Below are positions 8,041-15,585 of a stretch of 31,611 nt of DNA, piece by piece. Where the stretch lies: NCBI GenBank assembly GCA_046154695.1, contig JBJXFI010000435.1:1-31611 (forward strand), given 5' to 3'. The DNA comes from DALYLB01 sp046154695. Lineage in GTDB: Bacteria > Acidobacteriota > Blastocatellia > RBC074. Below the pieces are notes generated by a model. That model worked only from the letters and a program-made list of their open reading frames with translations, made no database searches and was not told where the DNA came from. Position numbers and translations under genes: made by a program. Every line of letters begins with the position of its first letter. Position 1 is the first letter of the stretch.

Positions 8041-9507
8041 CTAGCGGACCACAGCCCGCCCGGGAGCGGCCCCCGCGACCAGTTGGCCGCCCTTCACTAC
8101 AAAGGCGCCATTCACCAGTACATGGGAGATTCCCTCGGAGAACTGCGCGGGCTTCTCGAAGGTCCCGCGATCGATCACGCGGGCGGGATCGAAGATCGTC
8201 AGATCGGCGTCGGCGCCGACCTTGATTCGCCCCTTGGTTCGCATCATCGGGACTGAAGCCTCCATCCGCCGCGCGGGCAGCAGCGTCATCTTGCGAAGCG
8301 CGTCCATCAAAGACAGGGCATTTTGCTCGCGAACGTACCGGCCCAGCACGCGCGCGAAAGTTCCGACGCCCCGCGGATGGCCCTTGCCGTCCGTCAGCAG
8401 GCCGTCGCTCGCGATCATCACCAGCGGATGGGCGACGGCGAGCCGCGCGATCTCCTCCGGGATCGAATGGCCGATGACCGAGCCGCCTTCCTTGCGATAG
8501 CGCGCGTAGGTCTCAGCGGTCAGGCGTTCGCCTGTCGCGACCCACTGCAGGTCCTTGTAGGTCATCCCGAGTCGCTCCTGCCAGCCTTCATCGTAGATCG
8601 CCGATTCGAGCAGCGTCTGCGTCGCGGTGTAGGGATAGGCTTCGGTCGTAATATCGAGGCCGCGTTTGCGGGCGCCCTCGATGATCTTCAGGCACGTCGG
8701 CGTCTGGCGCAGGCAGGTGCTCGTCACGTGAACGATGTGCAGCGCGCCGCCCGTGGCGGCCGTGTCGGCGACCACCTCCTGCAGCGCCTCGATCGCGCCG
8801 CCCGGCTCGACTCCGCCGGCGTGGCGCAGGTGCGCATAGCAGGGAACGCCCCGCGCCGCGGCCATTTCGAAGATCTCCAGAATCTCGCCGCGCGTCGTGC
8901 CCGCGACGTAGTTGATGCCGAAGCCGATGCCGAGTGCGCCCTCGTCCAGCCCCTGGCGGAGCAGGTCCTTGATCTGCCGGTTCTCCTCGGCCGTCGCCCG
9001 CGTCATGATCGCCCTGTCGCGCGGCAGGAAGGTTCCGGTGTCCTTGAGCACCGCCATCCGAACGGGGACGTGCCCGACCGTGGCCCCGAAGTGGATTCGC
9101 GACCGCCCCTGCCGCTGCTTGTACCAGGCCGCGACGGGAGAGGCGCCCACCTCCATTTCCAGCGCCGTCGTGACGCCGTCCATGGCCTTGTATTCGTAGT
9201 TTTCGTCCGTCTGCCCATGCGAATGCAGGTCGATGAAGCCCGGCGCGATCACCTGGCCCGCGACGTCGATGATCTGCCGGCCCCGCAGCGGCCGGGTCGA
9301 AATCGCCGCCACCCGGCTCCCTCGAATCCCGATCTCCCGCACCGCGTCCAGCCCCGATTCCGGATCCATCACCCGGCCGCCCCTGAGCACCAGATCGAAC
9401 TCCGCCGGCCCCTGCGTCGCGGCCGTCCGTGTTCCTTCCGGCAGAAACAGCAGCGTCGGGAACAGCCAGAGGAAAACCGTTTTACGAATGATTGAAGAAC
9501 GCGCCAT
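8041..9507 (-). CDS. Exported N-acyl-D-amino-acid deacylase (amidohydrolase superfamily)
   Basis: A 488-residue protein. Start 9507 is chosen because AGGAG lies 5 nt upstream and the protein begins with a signal peptide (MARSSIIRKTVFLWLFPTLLFL). A longer frame to 9669 would translate a REP-like repeat and is unlikely. 'GQVIAPGFIDLHSHGQ' carries the HxH metal motif. 'LHIVHVTST', 'CYAHLRHAGG', 'MIASDGLLTDGKGHPRG' and 'LPARRM' are typical of D-aminoacylases, which release free D-amino acids from N-acyl forms. Where the Alcaligenes enzyme has a metal-ligand cysteine in 'GVTT..', this protein reads 'GVTTALEMEVGAS', with no cysteine; N-acyl-D-glutamate deacylase relatives may share this. Role in the envelope or D-amino-acid salvage is inference. 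Confidence 0.88.
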   Translation of the reverse strand: MARSSIIRKTVFLWLFPTLLFLPEGTRTAATQGPAEFDLVLRGGRVMDPESGLDAVREIGIRGSRVAAISTRPLRGRQIIDVAGQVIAPGFIDLHSHGQTDENYEYKAMDGVTTALEMEVGASPVAAWYKQRQGRSRIHFGATVGHVPVRMAVLKDTGTFLPRDRAIMTRATAEENRQIKDLLRQGLDEGALGIGFGINYVAGTTRGEILEIFEMAAARGVPCYAHLRHAGGVEPGGAIEALQEVVADTAATGGALHIVHVTSTCLRQTPTCLKIIEGARKRGLDITTEAYPYTATQTLLESAIYDEGWQERLGMTYKDLQWVATGERLTAETYARYRKEGGSVIGHSIPEEIARLAVAHPLVMIASDGLLTDGKGHPRGVGTFARVLGRYVREQNALSLMDALRKMTLLPARRMEASVPMMRTKGRIKVGADADLTIFDPARVIDRGTFEKPAQFSEGISHVLVNGAFVVKGGQLVAGAAPGRAVVR

Positions 9508-9525
9508 TTTTTCTCCTCGGGAAAT

Positions 9526-9599
9526 CGTTTGGAGTTCCGCCTTCAGGCGGTCTATGGACATATCGCCATCTCGGCCGCCTGAAGGCGGAACTCCAAACG
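9526..9599. repeat. REP-like inverted repeat, copy 2
   Basis: Two arms, 9526-9550 and 9572-9599, are reverse complements. Each has GTTTGGAGTTCC plus the hairpin CCGCC-TTCA-GGCGG (or its complement with TGAA). The spacer is about 21 nt. It lies immediately upstream of the ribosome site of the deacylase gene. Confidence 0.85.
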
Positions 9600-9668
9600 G
9601 CCTCAGATCATTGAATGAATACCGCACGCGGATCATAGGCGGCGGGGCGTCGCGAGTCCAGTTCCGCA

Positions 9669-9677
9669 TGCTATACT
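9669..9677 (+). promoter_or_regulatory. Candidate extended -10 promoter for the zinc-ribbon gene
   Basis: TGCTATACT gives an extended -10 box (TG at 9669-9670, TATACT at 9672-9677) about 55 nt before the ATG at 9732. No good -35 box is seen, which is common with extended -10 promoters. Confidence 0.4.
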
Positions 9678-9731
9678 TCGCGGCGCGCTCGCCTTTCGGG
9701 CCGGGAGAGTCGTGCGAGAGCCCCGGCCGCC

Positions 9732-10142
9732 ATGAAGAGAATTTTCTATCACGCCAATTTTTGCGCCGAATGCGGCAACCCGATTGAGCCCCGGCTTCGC
9801 TGGCGGCCCACCCATTTCTGCGCGGAGTGCGAAACCCGCCTCGGAAAAAGGCGGCCGATCATGACGCTCCTCGCGCTGTTCAGCGGGGCGTCGCTGCTCG
9901 TCAGTGGGCTGATCCGAAATCCGCCCCCCGCCGCGCCCGCTTCGTCGCCGGCGGTCTCGGCGCGGGACGCGGTTCTCTCGCCGCGACCCGCCGGCGCGCC
10001 CGCGCCGATCACGTCTCCCGCAATCACCGTCGAATGGAGCACCTGCGGCGCGCGCACAAAGAAGGGAACTCCCTGCAGGCACCGGACGCCGGCGGGCGAG
10101 CGCTGCGCGCAGCACCGCGGACGCCCGTCGATCTCCCATTGA
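9732..10142 (+). CDS. Small membrane protein with two cysteine-rich zinc-binding modules
   Basis: A 136-residue protein. The N-terminus has two CxxC knuckles (FCAECGNPIEP and FCAECETR), forming a zinc ribbon of about 30 residues. A hydrophobic segment follows (about 44-60, 'IMTLLALFSGASLLVSGLI'), then a Pro/Ala-rich linker and a second compact module with Cys and His ligands ('CGARTKKGTPCRHRTPAG' followed by ERCAQHRG). This C-terminal pattern occurs in small nucleic-acid- or zinc-binding proteins, but I cannot name a function. The two modules may lie on opposite sides of the membrane. A candidate promoter sits 55 nt upstream; the next gene is convergent. Confidence 0.75.
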   Translation: MKRIFYHANFCAECGNPIEPRLRWRPTHFCAECETRLGKRRPIMTLLALFSGASLLVSGLIRNPPPAAPASSPAVSARDAVLSPRPAGAPAPITSPAITVEWSTCGARTKKGTPCRHRTPAGERCAQHRGRPSISH

Positions 10143-10219
10143 GACGGCATCACCGCGGAGAGCCCGGGCGAAGCGAATGCCTCGTCTTCCCGTGGGATCT
10201 CCGTGGCTCATCTTTTCTG

Positions 10220-11821
10220 TTATGTGGTCGGTTCCGCGTTGGCGACCGGAAAGGCGCTCTGGGTCGCCTGCAGGGCCTTGAACTTCTTGATCAGGTCGAT
10301 GCCGTAGCGGATCGGCACGCCGAAGTTGGTCGTGGATTGCGAATTGAGGAGGATGGCCTGATTGATTCCGATCACACGGCCGTTGGTCCCGAACGCCGGC
10401 CCGCCGGAGCCGCCCTCGTCGGTGCGCGCGTCATAGACCAGTTGCGGGCTGATGTCGCTGATGTGGCCCTGCGTGGATTGAGGCCGGATCTTCTCGCGGG
10501 TCGCCAGTTCATTGAGCTGGACGCGGATCGATACATTTCCCGTGCGCCGGAGGCTGTCCCGGCGGCTCTCGTCCGTGCGGGCAATCAGCCCCTCGAGGCC
10601 GAGCGGATACCCGATCAGCACCACCTGCTGGCCGCTCGCGATCGATTGCGGCGCATCCTCCAGCGGAAGCGCGGGCAGGTCATTCGCCCCCTGCTCGAAA
10701 CTGCACAGCGCGACATCCTGATCCGCCAGCGTCTCGACCGTCGTCAATTTGAACGGCTGCCGGACCTGCGGAAAATAGGCCAGCAGCTCTTTCAGCTTCG
10801 GGCGAAATCCCCGCATCCGAATGAGGCTGGCGAGATCATCCTCGTCCCAGGCCTGCACCACGTGGCGATTGGTCAGCACCAGCCCCTTGTCGGCCAGAAA
10901 TCCCGTCCCGGTAAATTCGATCTCGTAGACCCGGCCGTTCCCGTCCGCGCTCAGGTTGACGCTGCCGTCCGCGCCGATCGGGTAGTCATTGACGCTCGGC
11001 TCCTTTAGCCGGACCTCGCGGCCGACGCGCGGATCGATGAAGACATACGAGCCATAGATCAGGCAGACGCCGGGACCGTAGGTGTTGACCACCGTCTCGG
11101 GGAGCGAGAGGGAACTCCGCACATCCTGCGATTCCTTGCGGGTGATCTCAAGCTCCATCCTCACCTTCTCGATCTCCTGCTGCGTCGCCCCGATGCTCTG
11201 TTGAAGCTCCTTGATCGCCTTGTTGTTGCGCCGCCCCTCGAGAAATCCGAGCAGGTTGAAATAGATGATCGTCAGCAGAAAGAAGGCCGCCAGCCCCGCC
11301 ACCGCATAGAGAATGCGCCGGGGGATCTCCGCCACCAGCTCGCGCAGGAGCTGTTTGACGAAGACGATCGCCACGTCCGTTCTCGGCACGCCGCGCCGCC
11401 GCCGGCTGCTGACGGTCGCCGCCGCCGGTGCGGCGATGGCTCCCGAACCCGCCTCGGAGAGCACCGCCGTCCCCATCCGCAGCGTGTCCGTGAACTCGGG
11501 CTCGAATGAAAGCGAGAAGAACCGCAGCCGGATTCCCGTCGCGCCGAAATAGAACGTGTCGCCGTCATGCACGGCTTCGCCGACGGCGATCCCCTCCCCG
11601 TCCCGCGTCACGCCGGCCATCGGCTCGACCGTCGAGAGGCGATACGTCCCCTCCCGCATCCGCAATGTCAGGATCACCGACTCCGGCGGAAGAGAGAACC
11701 CCTCCGAATTGATGAAGATGTCACAATCGGTGGCCGTTCCGATACTGATCACTTCCTGCTGAAAGATCTTCGTAATCGGTTGCTGCACGCCGGCCAGCCG
11801 GATGATGATCCCATTTGGCAT
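10220..11821 (-). CDS. FHA-domain, membrane-anchored trypsin-like serine protease
   Basis: A 533-residue protein. Residues 1-105 look like an FHA-type domain ('ISIGTATDCDIFINS', 'AVHDGDTFYFGATGIRL'), which normally binds phosphothreonine. A linker with an Arg-rich patch leads to one membrane segment (about 171-195) and a coiled coil ('KAIKELQQSIGATQQEIEKV'). The rest is a trypsin/DegP-like domain with a complete triad: H320 in 'TNRHVV', D369 in 'DQDVALCSF' and S472 in 'DEGGSGGPAFG'. No PDZ domain follows. The topology implied is a cytoplasmic phosphopeptide sensor and a periplasmic protease. The window also encodes a Ser/Thr kinase at 2534-4060, a possible but unproven partner. The gene reads away from the HD phosphohydrolase gene. 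Confidence 0.9.
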   Translation of the reverse strand: MPNGIIIRLAGVQQPITKIFQQEVISIGTATDCDIFINSEGFSLPPESVILTLRMREGTYRLSTVEPMAGVTRDGEGIAVGEAVHDGDTFYFGATGIRLRFFSLSFEPEFTDTLRMGTAVLSEAGSGAIAAPAAATVSSRRRRGVPRTDVAIVFVKQLLRELVAEIPRRILYAVAGLAAFFLLTIIYFNLLGFLEGRRNNKAIKELQQSIGATQQEIEKVRMELEITRKESQDVRSSLSLPETVVNTYGPGVCLIYGSYVFIDPRVGREVRLKEPSVNDYPIGADGSVNLSADGNGRVYEIEFTGTGFLADKGLVLTNRHVVQAWDEDDLASLIRMRGFRPKLKELLAYFPQVRQPFKLTTVETLADQDVALCSFEQGANDLPALPLEDAPQSIASGQQVVLIGYPLGLEGLIARTDESRRDSLRRTGNVSIRVQLNELATREKIRPQSTQGHISDISPQLVYDARTDEGGSGGPAFGTNGRVIGINQAILLNSQSTTNFGVPIRYGIDLIKKFKALQATQSAFPVANAEPTT

Positions 11822-11970
11822 CGATGTTACTCTCTATGACTCTCGTGTTCCGTCAGCGATGAACGGGGCGCCTCGAAGCCAGAACATACCATACTCGATC
11901 GCGATCCGCGACCGGTCGGCGCGGGCTCGCCGCCGCCGCTCGGAATGTCTGGTTTTTCCGCGCGGACTCT

Positions 11971-11980
11971 GTGGTATAAT
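11971..11980 (+). promoter_or_regulatory. Candidate promoter (perfect TATAAT) for the HD phosphohydrolase gene
   Basis: TATAAT at 11975-11980 is preceded by a TG at 11971-11973, giving an extended -10 region. The predicted start of transcription near 11987 leaves a leader of about 70 nt before ATG 12059. No strong -35 box is evident. This site lies inside the longer frame that begins at 11945, which supports the shorter start. Confidence 0.5.
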
Positions 11981-12058
11981 CCCGTTCCTTTTTGGGCGCA
12001 GCGGGCATGTATCACGGCCTCCCCAAAATCGATCGAGCCCATTGCGTCGGTTGTCGCC

Positions 12059-13858
12059 ATGAGTAAAAGCAAGCAAGCGGCCAAGAGACTTTCGTGGATG
12101 TCGCGCCTGAGGCGTTTGCCGCAGTCCGCGGAGCGCGAATTCACCCGGCAGTTTCATCGAATTCCGCAGAGGACGCGATTCTTCCTTGTTTCCGCTCTCT
12201 TTTCCATCATCACCACGCTCGCCGCTTCGCACTATCCCGTCAGCATTCTTCCGCGCTACCAGGTTGGAGATGTCGCAACCATCGATGTCATCGTTCCGGC
12301 GACCCTGATGGTCGAGGATGCGGCCCGTCCCCGGGGCGAAGCCCCGCGATTCAAGCGAAACCCGGTGCTGGTGTATGCCGGGGAGCGGGTGACGCCGGAA
12401 ACAGCGCCTCTCATCGAGGCCGTGCGCGAGTATCAGCTCTCGCAGCGCAGCCTGCCGCATTTGCTCGGGCTGCTGATCTTTGTCGGGTTCATTTTCTACG
12501 CGATCTATAAATCATCGACGACCTCGCGGACATCGCGGCTGGGCCCGCGGACCGCCTATTGGGTGGCGGGATCGGCGCTCATGATGCAGACGGTGATCAC
12601 GCGGGCGGGAATGTTCGGCGCGGCTGTGCTCGGGTCGCGCCCGGAGACGTCGGGAATCGGCGGCTTCTTCGAGTTTCAGTTCGCGATTCCCTATGCGGCC
12701 TCCGCGCTCTTTCTGTCGATGCTCATCGGCGGACAGGTGGCGCTGCTGGTTTCGTTGATGAGCGCCCTGCTCGTCGCGCTGACCTCGCCCTATGGGATCT
12801 CGATCGCGGCCTTCGCGGTCGCGGGATCGGTGGCCGCGACCTACAGCGTACAGCGGTATCGCACGCGAAACGCCGTGACGAACGCCAGCGCCGTCGTCGG
12901 CGCCGTCAACGTCCTGATGTGCATCGCGGTGGCGCTGATTGCCGACCACCCATGGAGTTGGGGAATGCTTTGGGGCAGCGCGCTGCTCGGCCTGGTCGGC
13001 GCCGTTCTCACGGCCGCGGGGGCGGGGCTGGCGATCCCCGTCTATGAATCGTTCTTCGACATTCTCACGGATATGAAACTGATGGAGCTGGCCAATGCCG
13101 ACAATCCGCTGCTTCGGCAGCTGGCGATTCAGACGCCCGGCACCAGCCATCATTCCTTCATGGTCGGCCTGTTGGCGCATGAGGCGGCCAAGGAGATCGG
13201 CGCGAATGCGCTGCTCGCCCGCACGGGATGCCTCTATCACGACATCGGCAAGCTGGCCGCGCCGAAGATGTATATCGAGAATCAGCAGGGGGGGCCCAAT
13301 CCGCACGACAAGGTCTCTCCGCTCGACAGCGTCCGCATCATCACCGGCCACGTTCGCCGAGGCATACAGATGGCGGTCGAACACGACCTGCCGCCGCAGA
13401 TCATCGACTTCATTCCGCAGCATCACGGAACGCGCATCCTGGCCTATTTTTATCACAAGGCCAAATCCCAGGCCGAGGCGCGCGGCGAAACCGTCAACAT
13501 GGACGAATTCCGCTACCCCGGCCCCAAGCCGCAAACCAAGGAGTCCGTCATTCTCATGCTCGCCGACGGAGCGGAAGCCTCCGTTCGGTCGCTCGATGAT
13601 CCGTCGCCGGAAAATATCCGCGCGATCGTGAAAAAGATCGTCGAGAGCGTCGTCGCCGACGGGCAGCTCGAAGAGAGCGACGTCACGATGCGCGAGTTGA
13701 CCCTCATCCGCGAAAGCCTGATCCACACGCTCATCAATGTCTATCACCAGCGGATCAGCTATCCGGGCTTCAACCCGTCCGACGAGGCCGGGAATCAGGC
13801 CGAAGAGGAGATGACGAAAGCCGGGAAGAGCGTGGCCGCGACGACCAACACCCCGTGA
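12059..13858 (+). CDS. PgpH-type 7TM-HD phosphohydrolase (HDIG family; possible c-di-AMP phosphodiesterase)
   Basis: A 599-residue integral membrane protein. ATG 12059 (MSKSKQAAKRL) is preferred over the frame opening at 11945 because a promoter-like box lies between them. A first membrane segment ('RTRFFLVSALFSIITTLAA') is followed by a shortened extracytoplasmic region with the 'VGDVATIDVIVPATLMVED' strand typical of the 7TMR-HDED family. Several membrane helices run to about residue 335. The cytoplasmic HD domain has 'GTSHHSFMVGLLAHEAAKEI' (H364/H365), the metal-binding HD pair H394-D395 in 'LYHDIGKL', and later 'IIDFIPQHHGT' and 'ILMLADGAEASVRS'. In Listeria, PgpH degrades c-di-AMP; no diadenylate cyclase is in this window, so the substrate is inference. 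The expected neighbour ybeY is absent; instead a kinase-domain gene overlaps its stop. Confidence 0.9.
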   Translation: MSKSKQAAKRLSWMSRLRRLPQSAEREFTRQFHRIPQRTRFFLVSALFSIITTLAASHYPVSILPRYQVGDVATIDVIVPATLMVEDAARPRGEAPRFKRNPVLVYAGERVTPETAPLIEAVREYQLSQRSLPHLLGLLIFVGFIFYAIYKSSTTSRTSRLGPRTAYWVAGSALMMQTVITRAGMFGAAVLGSRPETSGIGGFFEFQFAIPYAASALFLSMLIGGQVALLVSLMSALLVALTSPYGISIAAFAVAGSVAATYSVQRYRTRNAVTNASAVVGAVNVLMCIAVALIADHPWSWGMLWGSALLGLVGAVLTAAGAGLAIPVYESFFDILTDMKLMELANADNPLLRQLAIQTPGTSHHSFMVGLLAHEAAKEIGANALLARTGCLYHDIGKLAAPKMYIENQQGGPNPHDKVSPLDSVRIITGHVRRGIQMAVEHDLPPQIIDFIPQHHGTRILAYFYHKAKSQAEARGETVNMDEFRYPGPKPQTKESVILMLADGAEASVRSLDDPSPENIRAIVKKIVESVVADGQLEESDVTMRELTLIRESLIHTLINVYHQRISYPGFNPSDEAGNQAEEEMTKAGKSVAATTNTP

Positions 13859-14388
13859 GAATCGAGATTCCCGATCCTTCCCTGATCCTCCTCATCGGCC
13901 CTTCCGGCGCGGGAAAATCGACCTTTGCCGCCCGCCATTTCGCCCCGACCGAGATCGTCTCGTCCGATCGATGCCGGGCGATGATCTGCGATGATGAGGC
14001 GAATCAGGAGGTCTCTCCGGCGGCGTTCTCTCTCTTGCGCCACATCACGCGCGCCCGGCTGGCGCTCGGGCGACTGACGGTGATCGATGCCACGAACCTG
14101 CAGCCCCGCGCCCGCCGCCCCTTGCGCCGCATGGCCGCGATCTGCCGCCTGCCCGCCGTCGCCATTGTGTTTAATCCGCCCCTTGAGACATGCCTCGCCC
14201 GCAATCTGAGCCGCCCACACCGGCGCGTGATCGAAGACGTCATTCGCGAACACCTCGACGCCCTGCGTCGCACGCTCCCGCAGATCGCCGCTGAAGGCTA
14301 CGCGGGCGTCATCCCGATCGATGATTTGAACTCCTCCGAGATTCGCGTCCATCGGATTGCCGCCGAGGCGTCCCCCTGCGCGGTATAA
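13855..14388 (+). CDS. Stand-alone polynucleotide 5'-kinase domain (bacterial Pnkp kinase-like)
   Basis: A 177-residue P-loop protein starting at GTG, overlapping the previous stop as GTGA, so translation is probably coupled. 'LLIGPSGAGKSTFA' is the Walker A motif (K21). 'IVSSDRCRAMICDDEANQ' and 'LTVIDATNLQPRARRP' match the kinase domain of bacterial Pnkp, the first module of the RNA-repair enzyme that phosphorylates 5'-OH ends. The phosphatase and ligase modules of full-length Pnkp (about 850 residues) are missing, and no Hen1 gene is nearby. The substrate could be RNA, DNA or a small molecule. The link to the HD protein is unexplained. Confidence 0.82.
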   Translation: MRIEIPDPSLILLIGPSGAGKSTFAARHFAPTEIVSSDRCRAMICDDEANQEVSPAAFSLLRHITRARLALGRLTVIDATNLQPRARRPLRRMAAICRLPAVAIVFNPPLETCLARNLSRPHRRVIEDVIREHLDALRRTLPQIAAEGYAGVIPIDDLNSSEIRVHRIAAEASPCAV

Positions 14389-14620
14389 GTCTGTCCCAAT
14401 GCGCCTGTGTTGATGTAGGCCATTAATCCAGCCTTTTTAATGCGAATTTTCCGTCCTTAAACCGGAATATCTCTCGAATTGACACTTTCATGAATGCGCC
14501 TAGCAAAGATTAGCTAGGGGCCAGGCGGGTCATCGGGGAGCTACGGCACCAGGCTCGTTGATGGCCCGCTCCTATGTTAGTTGTGACCCGTTTTGCTCGG
14601 CCGAAGGATTTCGGTTCGAT
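14389..14620. other. Intergenic region, AT-richer, with structured segment
   Basis: No gene is supported between the kinase-domain gene and the minus-strand hypothetical gene. The sequence is less GC-rich than its surroundings. It holds a TTGACA box at 14479-14484 with no convincing -10 partner, a small inverted repeat CTAGC/GCTAG (14500-14517) and the hairpin listed separately. Confidence 0.5.
14525..14569. ncRNA. Candidate structured RNA hairpin
   Basis: GCGGGTCATC (14525-14534) pairs with GATGGCCCGC (14560-14569) over 10 positions with one G-U pair. Inside, GAGC (14538-14541) pairs with GCTC (14553-14556), closing an 11-nt loop. No T run follows, so it is not an obvious terminator. It could be a processed repeat, a 3' end element of the upstream operon or a small RNA. 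Strand is undetermined. Confidence 0.3.
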
Positions 14621-15175
14621 TTACTCTTTGAGACGCTCGAATGAGCGAAGAAAGTCCGCGCTCATCATCCGCAATTCCAGCCACTGGTCGAAGAGGGCGG
14701 GGGTTTGCAGCCAGATGGTGAACCAGAGCGCGATCTCGGCCATTTCGCGGCGCTCGTCCGCAGAGAGGCGCGCGGATGCCGCCTGCTCTTCGGCGAACGC
14801 GCGGGCCGCGCGCGCCGTCTGCAGCGCGAATCGTTCTCCTGTCCGGTCTCCCCGTTCCTGAAATTTCCCGAACAACTCGTCGATTCGCTGAATCGCGGCC
14901 CGGGCCGCGTCGAGTGACGCGCAGTGGGCGAGTCCATCGAATAGATTCTCGTACTTTTCCGTCGGCGTCATCATACGAAAGACCTGCTCGAAGCGAACCG
15001 GCAGGTCCTCGTCGCGCAGAATACGCGCGATCTCGGCGGGCGCCATCGCGCCGCCCTCGCCGTACTCCTCGATCAGGCCGCGATTGATGACGGCGATCTC
15101 GCGCGCGGTGACCTCTCCCATGGCCTCGCGGTCATAGATCTCCAGCACCATTTCTCGCTTCGATCTGCGCTTCAT
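14621..15175 (-). CDS. Hypothetical cytoplasmic helical protein
   Basis: A 184-residue protein without signal peptide or membrane segment. It begins MKRRSKREMVLEIYDREAMG. It reads as largely helical, with a region that could be a DNA-binding helical N-terminus ('EVTAREIAVINRGLIEEYGE', 'MAPAEIARILRDEDLPVRFE') and a C-terminal helical bundle ending 'MMSADFLRSFERLKE'. I do not recognise a family. Codon usage agrees with neighbouring genes. It lies alone between two gaps and reads away from the polysaccharide locus. Confidence 0.65.
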   Translation of the reverse strand: MKRRSKREMVLEIYDREAMGEVTAREIAVINRGLIEEYGEGGAMAPAEIARILRDEDLPVRFEQVFRMMTPTEKYENLFDGLAHCASLDAARAAIQRIDELFGKFQERGDRTGERFALQTARAARAFAEEQAASARLSADERREMAEIALWFTIWLQTPALFDQWLELRMMSADFLRSFERLKE

Positions 15176-15371
15176 CGCGCTCTCTCATTGGGAGATGTTC
15201 GGAATTCCGAACACCTGCATTTCCTTCCGGGCGCCGCGATGCGATATGCAACGACGCAATGAGCCCGAATGCTACTGCAGCGGTCTTCCGCGCACAAGAA
15301 GCCTTTCGGCCGCGCTCGACCGATTGCCGGACCGGCGCTAATTTGACTCGACGCGTTTGCACCGGCTCGGC

Positions 15372-15377
15372 TATAAT
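15372..15377 (+). promoter_or_regulatory. Candidate -10 box for the exopolysaccharide operon
   Basis: A perfect TATAAT lies about 210 nt before the first gene. TTGACT at 15343-15348 is a good -35 sequence but 23 nt away, too far for a standard sigma-70 promoter, so activator help or another -35 is needed. The box is not preceded by TG. Confidence 0.4.
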
Positions 15378-15392
15378 CCGGTTTCCTTCGCG

Positions 15393-15465
15393 GCCAACCA
15401 TCGATCTCGCCTCCGCCCTCCTGCTTTAAGGCCCCGGGGGCCGAGAGGAAGAGAGGCTGGTTGGC
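15393..15465 (+). promoter_or_regulatory. Candidate structured 5' leader of the exopolysaccharide operon
   Basis: GCCAACCA (15393-15400) pairs perfectly with TGGTTGGC (15458-15465). Inside, GCCTC (15409-15413) pairs with GAGGC (15453-15457), and GGCCC (15430-15434) with GGGCC (15438-15442) forms a tight apical hairpin. The structure would begin about 9 nt after the transcription start predicted from the TATAAT box. I cannot match it to a known riboswitch class. Confidence 0.35.
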
Positions 15466-15585
15466 GATCGACGTCACTCCCCACACGCAAGCAATTCCGG
15501 GAATTCGAGGAGCCGCGGATTAGGACGGTCCGGTATTGATCCGAATGGCCCGCCGGGAATTGCGCGGGAAACGTGTGGAGGGCGG

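Larger units (their letters stand above)
15176..15585. other. Intergenic region upstream of the exopolysaccharide locus
   Basis: No gene is supported in these 410 bases. The left half shows no recognisable feature. The right half holds a TATAAT box and a leader with pairing potential, both listed separately. Its length suggests a regulated promoter for the polysaccharide genes. Confidence 0.5.

Noticed and set aside
9508..9669. An extended N-terminus for the D-aminoacylase
   Set aside because: The added residues are encoded by a REP-like repeat, and a good ribosome site and signal peptide support the start at 9507.
15430..15442. An intrinsic terminator at the GC-rich hairpin before the polysaccharide operon
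   Set aside because: The stem is only 5 bp and is followed by a purine-rich stretch rather than a T run; it fits better as part of the larger leader fold.
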